From assembly GCA_030789695.1 (NCBI GenBank), contig CM061139.1, forward strand, positions 4,975,878-5,039,877: DNA of 64,000 nucleotides. The letters are read 5' to 3'. Positions 13,202 through 25,600 of this stretch are shown here, one piece after another (positions within the stretch are counted from its first letter, which is position 1; each line of letters opens with the position of its first letter). The notes under the pieces are model-generated. The model was not told the origin of the DNA. It worked only from the letters and a program-made list of their open reading frames with translations, and made no database searches. The DNA is from Scilla litardierei (Eukaryota > Streptophyta > Magnoliopsida > Asparagales > Asparagaceae). Position numbers and translations under genes: made by a program.

Positions 13202-14560
13202 ATTCCACTATATGATTAATATTGTAAGTTAGTATTTTAAATTTTTTTGTAAATAGTTCTATTTATTTTATTCATTTAGTCATTCTTTAAAAAAATTATT
13301 TATCGACTGTTGTCTACCATACAGGTACACCATTATCATATAACCCCTAGCTGCATAATGTGGATTGGCATCACTATATATGGCAATGTAAGAAATTTTT
13401 AACTTCAGTAAAAATCATTTTTTGCATTATTATTTCTTTCAATATGAATGGTTAGCTAAAATATTTGTTTGTATTTTTATATACAGGTTGATGCAGATTT
13501 GTATAAAACTGTAAGTCTTTAATCATAACTTTTTATTATATATTTCATTTCATTTCATTTTTATTAATATTTTTTGTTCTTATAAGTTGTGTTACTTGCT
13601 CAAAATAATATAGCTGTCAAGTTGCGTGATTATATAAGAATTTGGCGGGACAAGGTATGCTGACCAATAAATAAGTTATCATTTTCATATTAAGACTTTT
13701 AAGTTAGTAAATTATTATTATTATTATTATTTTCAGCAAGCAGCAAAAAGAATTGTAGATGCACAGGTGACATGGAATATTTATGCACCCGAAACATGTG
13801 TTATGGAGGTAATGTAAAAACTATTAGAATTTTATTCCCACAATATCATTTTCATTGAATATCAACATAATATTGTTTGTGTTATATAATTGGAAGTTAG
13901 TTCTTAGGGAGCTTGATTGGGTCCATAAAGCACGTCCACCTATGCTCCCCCGCATAAGGTAAAAACGTTTTAAGTTTAAATTATTAATGTTATCACATAT
14001 TTCTTTATTTCTCTAACCAATTTATGTTTGTAATTTACCTAGGTTATTGTGCATCCAGATGACACACGATGTTGAATTGAGATTGACATGCATTCCTTTT
14101 ATAATGTAATGAAGAGGAAGTTTCCTGCTGAACCATGATTGATTGTGTATTAACAGCGTTGATGTAACAGATGTATTTTTGATGTGACAAATGTAAATAT
14201 ATTATTTTGGTGCTACTTGGCTTAGACTAATAGAACTGGATCTACATTACTTTTGTGTAACATTATTATGGTGCTACTTTTTGATGTTAGAAATGTAAAT
14301 TTCAATAGTTGCTTGCATGTTGTTTTTACTTCACCAATTTCAATTGTTTTCATGGTTGGATGTGATTGGGGGGAACGTGGTGACATGGCTAATGCACATA
14401 ATCTAATCAATGCTGCTAACTTTCGCACTCCTATGTTTTGGTGACATGGCTAATTTTTACATCCATCTCTATTTTTTAGTTTGTTCATGTATCTTAATAC
14501 TGTAACATGTTTTTTAGCTCAAATTTTTATAGAATATTTTGTCTAAAAAATGTGGGGGAA
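13202..14560 (+). other. Intron-like DNA downstream of the left helicase
   Basis: This stretch contains several blocks bounded by AG and GT that look like small exons: 13487-13510, 13587-13654, 13737-13808 and about 13908-13959. Two have reasonable amino-acid composition (for example RDYIRIWRDK and RIVDAQVTWNIYAPE), and all are conserved in the other arm. The phases of consecutive blocks do not join into one reading frame in my hands, so I do not call a gene. From 14150 to 14560 I see only AT-rich unique sequence. Confidence 0.3.
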
Positions 14561-15175
14561 ATGCAACTAACTTTACAAAAAAATTTAGAAACGAAATACA
14601 TATTGGGGGACTAACATTTTTGTCAGCGACTAAAAATTTTGTGAGTAATTAAACAATGTGAGAACTAAAATCTCTTGAGGTGACCTAAATTTTGGTGATA
14701 TAAGACTTTGATTGGGGAACTAAGATTTTGAGGGGGGATTTCTAAAATGAATCATGTACACAATTTCAGGGGAACAGAGATTTTGAGGGGGGAATATCTA
14801 AAATGAATCGTGCCCACATTTTCGGGGGAACTAAGATTTTGAGGGGGAAATATCTGCCCCAGGGCACGGTTCAATTTAGATATTTCCCCCTCAAAATCTT
14901 AGTTCCCCCGAAAATGTGCGCACGATTCATTTTAGATATTCCCCCCTCAAAATCTTAGTTCCCCTGAAATTGTGTACATGATTCATTTTAGAAATCCCCC
15001 ACTCAAAATCTTAGTTCCCCAATCAAAGTCTTAGATCCCCAAAATTTAGGTCACCTCAAGAGATTTTAGTTCTCACATTGTTTAATTATTCACAAAATTT
15101 TTAGTCGCTGACAAAAATGTTAGTCCCCCAATATGTATTTCGTTTCTAAATTTTTTTGTAAAGTTAGTTGCTTTT
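14561..15175. repeat. Axis of the palindrome with a 22-nt loop
   Basis: The left arm ends GAGGGGGAAATATCT at 14855 and the right arm begins AGATATTTCCCCCTC at 14878. The spacer 14856-14877 begins GCCCCAGGGCACGG. Within about 300 bp of the axis each arm carries short tandem copies of a roughly 60-bp unit containing CTAAGATTTTGAGGGGG and CTAAAATGAATCGTG. The loop itself resembles another copy of that unit in reverse, so the inversion point lies inside the small tandem repeat. Confidence 0.9.
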
Positions 15176-16545
15176 TCCCCACATTTTTTAGACAAAATAT
15201 TCTATAAAAATGGGAGCTAAAAACATGTTACAGTATTAAGATACATGAACATATAGAAAAATAGAGATGGACGTAAAAATTAGCCATGTCACCAAAACAT
15301 AGGAGTGCGGAAGTTAGCAGCATTGATCAGATTATGTGCATTAGCCATGTCACCATGTTCCCCCCCAATCACATCCAACCATGAAAACAATTGAAATTGG
15401 TGAAGTAAAAACAACATGCAAGCAACTATTGAAATTTACATTTCTAACATCAAAAAGTAGCACCTTAATAATGTTACACAAAAGTAATGTAGATCCAGTT
15501 CTATTAGTCTAAGCCAAGTAGCACCAAAATAATATTTACATTTGTCACATCAAAAATACATCTGTTACATCAACGCTGTTAATACGCAATCCATCGTGGT
15601 TCAGCAGAAAACTTCCACTTCATTACATTATAAAAGGAATGTGTGTCAATCTCAATCCAACATCATGTGTCATCTGGATGCACAATAACATAGGTAAATT
15701 ACCAACATAAATTGGTTAGCGAAATAAAGAAATATGTGATAACATTAATAATTTAAACTTGAAACGTTTTTACCTTATGCGGGGGAGCATATGTGGACGT
15801 GCTTTATGGACCCAATCAAGCTCCCTAAGAACTAACTTCCAATTCTATAACACAAACGATATTATGTTGATATTCAATGAAAATGATATTGTGGGAATAA
15901 AATTCTAATAGTTTTTTACATTACCTCCATAACACATGTTTCGGGTGCATAAATATTCCCTGTCACCTGTGCATCTACAATTCTTTTTGCTGCTTGCTGA
16001 AAATAATAATAATAATAATAATTTACCAACTTAAAAGTCTTAATATGAAAATGATAACTTATTTATTGGTCAGCATACCTTGTCCCACCAAATTCTTATA
16101 TAATCACGCAACTTGACAGCTATATTATTTTGAGCAAGTAACACAACCTATAAGAACAAAAAATATTAATAAAAAATGAAATGAAATGAAATATATAATA
16201 AAAAGTTATGATTAAAGACTTACAGTTTTGTACAAATCTGCATCAACCTGTATATAAAATACAAACAAATATTTTAGCTAACCATTCATATTGAAAGATT
16301 CATAGTGAAAGAAATAATAAGGCAAAAAAATGATTTTTACTGAAGTTAAAAATTTCTTACATTGCCATATATAGTGATGCCAATCCACATTATGCAGCTA
16401 GGGGTTGTATGATAATGGTGTACCTATATGGTAGACAACAGTCGATAAATAATTTTTTTAAAGAATGACTAACTTACAAACTTACAATATTAAGTTTTAA
16501 AGAACTATTTACAAAAAAATTTAAAATACTAACTTACAATATTAA
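15176..16545 (-). other. Intron-like DNA downstream of the right helicase
   Basis: This is the mirror image of 13202-14560, with the same AG/GT-bounded blocks. It has small indels relative to the left arm and no ORF that I would call. It includes a short (AAT)n run near 16008-16022. Confidence 0.6.
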
Positions 16546-19500
16546 TCATATAATGGAATTCATAGCAAAACATCTGGATAAATGATGTTTAATGTTTTTA
16601 TTTGAATCGGCCGGAAGAAGGACACATGCACGATCAAAAGATGTGCACCGTGAAAGTGCCACATACAGATGTCCATGACTGAAAACTGGGGTCCGCAAAT
16701 TAACTCCAACGAACTTTACAGATTGTCCCTGAGCTTTATTAATTGTCATGGCAGAAGTTACACGGACAGGAAACTGCCGTCTTGTCATATGAAATGGTAA
16801 TGTTGTAGCCGATGGTGACAAAGATATTCTTGGAATAAACACAAAACTACCGGCTTTATCCCCATTTAAAATTTGAGCTTCAATGACACGTGATGCACAT
16901 CTGACAACCATCAATCGTGTGCCATTGCAGAGCCCATCTTTTGGTGCAATATTTCGTAATAAAATAATAGGACAACCCACCTTAAGATCAAGTTTAAATT
17001 GTGGCAACCGAGGAAGATTCAAAGAGTTTATGTACTCAGTTGGATATCGATTTATAATGGTTGGGTCTGTTTCTTCATTTTCAGACCGGCTGTCTGCAGC
17101 TAGATACGTAATCTTTTGTCCCAGAAATATGTGTAATGCAGCAGCATTTATAAAAGCAACATCATCATTCCGTGCAAACAGAATTATTCGTTTAGTCAGG
17201 TATGCTGGAGTCACTGCACCCTCAATATCAAGCTGCAGATAAATTCGAAGTAATAACTTGTTTAAATCCTTGCACCTGAATGTGTGAGAAGGAAGTTCTA
17301 CCACCACTGTAGGATTTGTGCCAACTTAATATATTATATAGATAAAATTTAAGTTAAGGAATGGCAAAGATAAAAATAGTAAGTAAAATTAAATTAGGCA
17401 TGAAATAAAGTACATCCAAAATAAATTTTGCAAAATTTGCATTCTCAATAGATGAGTTATTTAACCGCATATTTTGATCCAAGATCAAAACTTGTACAGA
17501 GCACTATAATACAGATCGTCTCAATGAGGCACTAACAATTTCTTCTCGAACCCCATTTGGTATGACGGGCAAGATTTGTCGGAAATCCCCACCAAGAACA
17601 ACAGTAATACCACCAAATGCTCTGGGGTTATCACAAATATCTTGTAATGATCGATCCACTGCCTCAACACAGTGCCAATGTTGCATAGGTACTTCATCCC
17701 ATATTATAAGTTTTGCTTTTCTTAATAATTGAGCTTGCATGGATTGCTTGCTAAAATTACAAATTGAAGTATCATGCACATCTAAAGAGATACGAAATGT
17801 GGAATGTGCAGTCCGGCCTCCGCTAAGCAGCAATGATGCAATACCGGATGACGCGACGGTGATAACTATATTTCCCAGACTACGTAATATTGTTGCTAGT
17901 GCATTGTACAAAAAAGTCTTTCCAGTTCCAGCACCGCCACTCAAGAAGAATGTAGTACCTTAATTTTCAAATACAGATGAAGTAATTTCCGAGTAAGCAT
18001 GGTGTTGTGCATCATTGAGGCAATCAATGTCTTTTAGAGCATCCATTTGTTTAGCCTTATTTATAAGTTCCTGATGTTCATACAATAATCTATTGCCAAC
18101 AATTGCATTCCAATCTCCAGCAGGAAGTGGCATTGGTGGGAAGTCAGATAGACACTTACCATACTCCTCAAGCAGTTCATTGATAAGGAATAATCCATAA
18201 TCTTCAAGTTGGCATTGAGTTGGGGTATAAATTGCAAATAAATTTTGTACTTTATGTGGAAGATCATCGCAAATGTGCATTGAAAATTCATTCCATAATG
18301 CAAGGGGGTCGATCGGCGAACATTCGATAAGAATAATACAAAACAGTCTTCGTAATTGATATCCTGTTTTCATAATTAAAGCCTCGGAAAGACATTGTCT
18401 CCACTCGGAATCATCTTCAAGAAGACCTCTTGCAATACATGTTGCTTTGAATGTAGGGTACTCGATAGAATTGAATGTGCGTAAATTTTCCCACGATGTT
18501 GGCTCTTTAACAACTGTTAGTAGCAACCGTAGATAAAATCTCTCACCAGAATTAGGGGAGGAAAAATACATTCTGCCAATTGCATATCCAGATTGTCTTG
18601 GAGTCCAGACCTTTGTTGACGAATGCCACACAAACTTTTGAGGAAATTCTTGATATGTGAGATCATGTACAGACTCATGTAAAGCGCAACATGTAAAAAA
18701 TTCAGTCAAAGTTGTCTTATCATTTTCAGCCCTAGACCTTATTGCATCTACATCTTCATCTGGATAAAAAATAACACGGTGTTGCCCTAGTAAATGAAGT
18801 ATCAATCTTTGAACTGACGGAATCTCTTGATGCAAAGGATGCTCAAATATTCGCCAGGCTACCTCAGGTGGTCCTATATATCTTGCATCAAGGTATTGTT
18901 GGATCTTATTTACTGCGCCCAATACCATTGTGGTCCGATCATGACCTTTATAAATATACTTATGAATGTACTTCAAACATCTTACCCCAGCACAAACTTC
19001 GACATTAATGTGGCAGTTAAAGCGCCTTGAGAGATACCTGTTGTGGGGCACAACATCTCGGTTATCAACCTAATGCCCCCTTACAGTATATAGATGCTCA
19101 TTACTACGACGACGGTAAATAGGATATCCATCACGATCCATGGTTGTTGCATCTGCATAATTTTGAGGGTATTTCTTAATACACTTACCATTTTCCATAC
19201 ATGAAGCATTTGGATTTCGAGCACCACATGGTCCATGTACCATACATTTTGACACAGTATCGAATAATGCATGATCTTGAGCAGGATCAGGAAATTCAGC
19301 ACAAACAATTCTATCCACTTGATCACTTGTGTGAATCTTATCGGGTCCACGAAGAAAGAAAAGAGCATGCATATGTGGAAGACCCCGTTTCTGAAATTCA
19401 ATTGTAAATACATGTGCTACTTTCTTTCCAAATACATTATTGCCATCAATCTCCTTCATCAAAGCCTTTCTTTTTAACTCAAATACACGTGCGACTAAAT

Positions 19501-20954
19501 CTGGACGGTCGGTAGCCTTTTGATTGGGCAGTAAAGCCGAAGTAATTTCTGGCCACTTTGGATTTGCGGTCATGGTAAGAAAAATATCCGGGTGCTGGTT
19601 ATAACGTGTGATAGCCATCGAGTCTTGAAATATTTCAAACATGTGACGTGCACTGCCAGTGAAAGATGAAGGAAGTATCATGCGCTGTCCAATTTGGTCA
19701 CATCTGGCATATGCATCGATATCTGTAAGACCCTGATAGAGCTCTAAGCAGAGTTTTCGTTGATTAAGTTTGATGAATGTCAAAAGATGTTGCTCAATTG
19801 CTGCCCAAGCATCAACTATGAACTCCTGGAATAACTTTCCAGCTCTCAAAATTGAAGAATACTCGTTCTGTCTTTCAAACAGACGATAGCTATAAAACTC
19901 ACACATGGTCAGACGTCTACTTGAGGATACGTTTTGAACTGGATCCCACTGCTTCAGCTCAGGTTCCCATCCAAGCCGACCATCAGGAAATAATATGACG
20001 TAGTGTAATGGTAAGTATGCAGGATGAGTCTTATTGATTTGCATTAATTGATGATTTCCTCGAAGATGTAAAACTATATCTCGCATCCCGGAAGGTCGAT
20101 AGCCATCGCCAGGTAAAATAACCGCAATCTCATCTACGGTTGGGAGGTTATAACGACGAAGATCCTTGTTTGAATTGTAATGCAGATATACAGGACGATC
20201 ATGACCACATGAATCTGCTTGAGATAAAACAGAATACGCCTGACAATATAGTTTGATGAATGGATTTTTGCCCGATATACAATTTTGAATAATTTGTAAG
20301 ACATCCTTGCTCAAATGTGGATTTCTATTACTTCGGAACTCTATAGCAGAATTTGGATCATATATGTAAAGTTGACAATAACTTGATGTTTGATCCGTGT
20401 GGGGCAGAAGTGATCCTGTTCGATGGCGTAATTCTTCATGAATAGTAAATATGTTTGGGCCTCTGCCAACAATCAATCTTTGATCCATTGTCACACCAAG
20501 GCTGGTAAATGCATTAGCTGCATTATACTCCCGAGTATACATTCGAAATGATTTTGATGCCTCACTGTCACCATCATATAATTCTCGAAGTGCTGGAGGG
20601 GGTTCATTAAGTTTCGGCAATTTTACTTTTCCTTGCAAACAACTTGTTCCAAAAAGATGTGTTCTCAATGTTGATTTCGACAACTGTTCATCCAACCAGT
20701 GTAAGGTTGAACAATGAGGGAATGGAATGTTCATTAATCCAAGATAGTGCCGACCAAAATTAACCTGAGTTGGTGGACCAGAGCCATGATGAGTTGACCG
20801 ACATCGGAAGATCGAGGATGAGCCAGCGTCTTCTTGTTCAACTGGAGAAGTTGTTAATCCAGGTGTTGTTTGAGGTATACAGATAGGAGTCATTTATCGA
20901 GATATGTTTCGTTGAGCTTTTTCTCGTTCTCTCCTTTGACATTGAGCTAAACAC
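16546..20954 (-). pseudogene. Helitron Rep/PIF1-type helicase, right arm, less damaged copy
   Basis: The main exon runs from 20954 down to 17414, the intron is 17413-17326 (88 bp, as in the left arm), and the last exon starts at 17325. The longest open stretch (20893-19070, 607 aa) holds the Helitron_like_N region and the HUH motif LPHMH (near 19367-19378). The next stretch (to 17960) holds the KYIHKYIYKG tyrosine motif, and the third (17944-17504) holds Walker A, IIWDE and GGDFRQILP. The last exon keeps the C-terminal motifs [11 protein letters not shown] and [11 protein letters not shown]. Lesions: a TAA just before 20893, a Gln-to-TAG change at 19070-19072, a TAA at 17960, a Trp-to-TAG change at 17504, loss of the AG at the intron acceptor (AA instead), and a 1-nt insertion near 16600 that replaces the C-terminus. 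None of these is shared with the left copy. Confidence 0.92.
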
Positions 20955-21029
20955 CTAGCCAAAATAAAACCATAATAATTAAATAAAATTAAGTTACATT
21001 AAAGCAGAGTAGCTTTTATGAATAATAAC

Positions 21030-22624
21030 CTGGCAGATGGTTCAACATCCTCAGCACATATCGTATCGTTGTACGAGGCTGAGACCTCATCTTCATGTTC
21101 AACGGGAGAAGTTAATACTGCATATGTGCTTTGAGGCATATCGAGTACACTGGTAGGAGTCATATATCGAGATGTGTTTGCTTGTATTTGTTCTCGTTCT
21201 CTCCTTTTGTGTTGAGCTAAAGCCCTATCCAAATTTAAACACAAAAATAAACACAACTAAAATACATGGGAGGAGAAAAGATTTTTTGTACAGTCGGGTT
21301 GATCATGAACTGACAGATGGTCTATGAACTTGTCCGAAAATCATATCGTTACACGAGGCTGAGACATCATCTTCTTGTTCAACCAGATAAGTTGTCACGG
21401 CTGGGTTTATTTGAGATATATCAAGTACACCGTTAGAAGTCAGAGCGAGAGATATGTTTCGTTGTTCTTATTCTCGTTCTCTCCTTTTGCGTTGAGCTAA
21501 AGCCCTATCCAAATTTAAACAGAAAAATAAACACAACTAAAATACATTGGAGGAGAAAATATTTTATGTACAGTCGGGTTGATAATGACCTGACAGATGG
21601 TCCAGGGACTTTTCCGGAAATCATATCGTTACGCGAGGCTGAGACAGCATCTTCGTGTTCAACAGGAGAAGTTGTCACGGCTGGTTTTATTTGAGGTATA
21701 TCAAGTACACCGTCAGAAGTCAGAGCGTGAGATATGTTTCGTTGTTCTTGTTCTCGTTCTTTCCTTTTGCGTTGGGCTAAAGCCCTATCCAAATTTAAAC
21801 ACAAAAATAAACACAACTAAAATACATTGGAGGAGAAAATATTTTATGTACAGTCGGGTTGATAATGACCTGATAGATGGTCTAGGAACTTGTCCGGAAA
21901 TCATATCGTTACGCGAGGCTGAGACATCATCTTCGTGTTCAACTGGAGAAATAGTCACGGCTGGTGTTATTTGATGTATATCAAGTACACCGTCAGAAGT
22001 CAGAGCGTGAGATATGTTTCGTTGTTCCTGTTCTCGTTCTCTCCTTTTGCGTTGGGCTAAAGCCCTATCCAAATTTAAACACAAAAATAAACACAACTAA
22101 AATACATTGGAGGAGAAAATATTTTATGTACAGTTGGGTTGATAATGACCTAACAGATGGCCCAGGAACTTGTCCGGAAATCATATCGTTATGCGAGGCT
22201 GAGACAGCATCTTCGTGTTCAACCGGAGAAGTTGTCACGGCTGGTGTTATTTGAGGTATATCAAGTACACCGTCAGAAGTCAGAGCGTGAGATATGTTTC
22301 GTTGTTCTTGTTCTCGTTCTCTCTTTTTGCGTTGGGCTAAAGCCTTATCCAAATTTAAACACAAAAATAAACACAACTAAAATACATGGGAGGAGAAAAG
22401 ATTTTATGTACAGTCGGGTTGATAATGACATGACAGATGGTCCAGGAACTTGTCCGGAAATTATATCGTTATGCGAGGCTGAGACAGAATCTTCTTGTTC
22501 AACCGGAGAAGTTGTCACGGCTGGTGTTATTTGAGGTATATCAAGTCCACCGTCAGAAGTCAGAGCGTGAGATATGTTTCATTGTTCTTGTTCTCGTTCT
22601 CTCCTACTGCGTTGAGCTAAAGCC
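21030..22624 (-). repeat. Six tandem 280-bp exon-plus-intron units, right arm
   Basis: On the minus strand exons begin at 21224, 21504, 21784, 22064, 22344 and 22624, again exactly 280 bp apart, each 195 bp long. Structure and splice phases match the left arm. The outermost unit shares the AGTAGGAG variant and the GAAGATTCTG variant with the outermost unit of the left arm, so unit order is conserved between arms. The donor GT of the 21310-21504 unit is mutated to TT, and the last base of the 22430-22624 exon is T instead of G. Confidence 0.9.
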
Positions 22625-22639
22625 CTATCCAAATTAAAA

Positions 22640-25600
22640 CCAAACTAATTACAATTAAAATACATTATTAGCGTATATTAGATGTTTGGCACAGTCAAGT
22701 GGATAATAACCTGGCGATGGTTCATCATCTTGTTCAAAAATTGTGTCATTGTGATTCCTTTTATGTTGCCATTGTCGCAAGGGTGAAATTTGATATTCTT
22801 GATACTTTTATCTCTAACATCACTCTATGCAAACTATATACTTTTGAGTTTATATAAATTTTAAACATCACATGATTGACAGTCACTATATTGGTTATTC
22901 AGTCTGCTTTCATCACTTTAAAACTTTATTCCTACTTTATTCCAGTGTCCTGTAAATATTGCCTTCAACAATAAATATTAAAATTTCATTCTCAAAATTT
23001 CAGTTTTGCTTGCATATCATTGTCCTGTTAAGAGGTAGAAGAAGATTGCTGAAGACTTCTTTCAGTTTACTTTATTCTCACTCTCTTGCTGAAGACGTCT
23101 TTCAGGACATGAGCTTGCTATCTCAAACTCCGATTCATAAACAATACATCTCTATGCATTCATATCCATAGAATGCATAGAGATGTATTATATGTTCATT
23201 TTGAGAATATGTTAGATGTTCAATTAAAATACTCCCAGTTTAGAATTGGGTGAATATGTTCATTTTGAGAATGAACACTCCCGGTTTCTAATTGAGAATG
23301 AATACTCCCAGTTTCAGAGTTGATCAATATTGATATTTATCTTTGGAATTATGTTCATTCTCAAATATTGATATTTATATTTGAATAATTCCAAAGAACA
23401 TAAAAAGCCAATATCTTTGGAAGCCAATATCTTTGTATAATAAGCCAAAATAATTCCAAACATAACTTGATAAATATCATCCCAATTCATGATCAAACTG
23501 GGATATTCAAAAAAATTTAAGTACTCAGTTTTTCAGCAATCTTCCTCTCCTCTCTTTCAACAATACACATTTTTTGAATTTCATCCCAATTTGCTATCTC
23601 ATACTCTGAGTCATAGCTTAACATGACACTGTTACTATGAATGCACACATCTCTTTCATCACTTCTTAACAGGACAATGATAAAGTAGACTGAATAACCA
23701 ATATGATTGAACTTCATCACTTCCTCTCAATAGCAAGCTCATGTCCTGTTAAGCTCATCCATTCTCAAAATTCCTAGTCAACATCAGCAAACATCAGCAA
23801 TTTTAGTTTTTTTTGCATATCATTGTCCTGTTAATATTGGTTGCAAATATTTTCAGTCTTCTTTCAGCAATTTCAAACTCAATTGCAAACTCAAGCTCAA
23901 TTTTTTCATCATTCTTGGAATCTTGGAATAAAAGCTCTATAATCTTGGAATAAAAGCTCACCAATTCTCTCAAACTGATCAAGGGGTGAGGGTTGAAAAT
24001 TACACCCAATTATACATGAAAGCTTAATGAAAATTACACCCAACTACACTGAAAATTACACCCAATTGAAATTTAAATTATAGGGTTGAAAATAGCTCAT
24101 TAAATATTTCAGTGAATTCTCAACTTGATAACTTGAGAATATCACTCAGAAATATTACTCAAACATATCTCAAGTTATCAAGTTATCAAAAATGCTATTA
24201 GAAAATGAATTCACAGCTTGAAGATTAGCCATCAGTTTAATATGAAGATTTCACTGCTCATGAGATATTTTCAGTGCTCTTGAGATAAATATCATTTTCA
24301 TTTATATCATATTGTGGAATTTGCAAATGAAATTTATATCATTTTTGATAACTATGAATAGGGTGATATTCAAAAATATCTCAAGGAGAATTCACTGAAA
24401 ATAGCATTTTTGATAGCATTTTAAACTGAAGGCTATCTCAAGAGCAGTGACATCTTCAAGCTGTGAAATCTTCTTTCAGCTTAATCATATTAGCCTTCAT
24501 TTTCATTAGGGTTGAAAATTACACCTTGAAGATTTCATTTCAACTTAAAGATTTTTATAATTGGGTTGAAAATTTCAAATTCCAAACTATATTCAAGTTA
24601 GAAAATGAATTCACAGGACAATGCTATTAGAATATTTCTCAACTTGATAACTTGAGAAATATCACTCAGAAATATCACTCAAACATATCTCAAGTTATCA
24701 AGTTATCAAAAATGCTATTAGAAAATGAAGTCACAGCTTGAAGATTAGCCTTGAAATTTTAAATCATTCTGAGTGACTTGAGATATGTTTGAGTGAGTGA
24801 TATTACTCAGAAATATAACTCAGAAATATGATATGTTTGAGTGACTTGAGATATTAAATTTCTCAAGTCACTCATATATCATGTTCATATATCCTGTTTA
24901 TATAAACACCATCAGTCTTCATCAAGCTCAGCCATTCATATATCCTGTTGAAAGAGCTTGCTATTTTGTTGAGCTTGCAATTCAACAGGATAAAATTTTG
25001 CAAGCTCATCCATTGCAAAATAGCAAGCTCATTCATATTTACATCTCTATGCATTTATAACCAATTATCTCAAACTCAATCAAGTGAATGTATTGGCACA
25101 TGGACATAAATTTATAACCAATTCTCTAAATTCATAACCAATTCATAACCAATTCTCTCAAACCAATTCATAACCAATTCTCTAAATTTTTGTCCATGTT
25201 TTTTTGCAAACATCTCAATTCATTAGCACATGGACAGAAATTTATATATTCTCAACTATTATTTAAAAACATCTAGAAATTTTATACATAGGTGAGAATA
25301 CTACACATGCTTACAATGTGTATTATCCATGCATACACAGGTGAGAATACTAAACATGTATTGCAAATTTATCCATGTATTTATCCATGTATTGCAAATA
25401 TTTATCCATGCATAATCCAGGCAAGAGTACACAAACAGGACATTGCTCATCAAGGTTTTCAAACTAAAGTCCTATTATCCAATTTCAAAACTTACAATCC
25501 AGGCAAGAGTACACAAACATGACACTGAAATTTTGAGAATTTTGAGAATGTTGAGAATGAAATTGGATTTCAAGTGTAACCTAGATTTCAAGTATAGCCT

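Noticed and set aside
13487..13960. A second, multi-exon gene downstream of the left helicase
   Set aside because: AG/GT-bounded blocks with plausible residues exist, but the phases of neighbouring blocks do not join into one frame and stops appear on joining. Kept only as an unexplained conserved stretch.
14241..14870. Canonical Helitron 3' end (hairpin plus CTRR) near the axis
   Set aside because: I looked for a short GC-rich hairpin followed by CTAG or CTRR at the inner end of each arm and found none that was convincing; the inner border is defined only by the inverted repeat.
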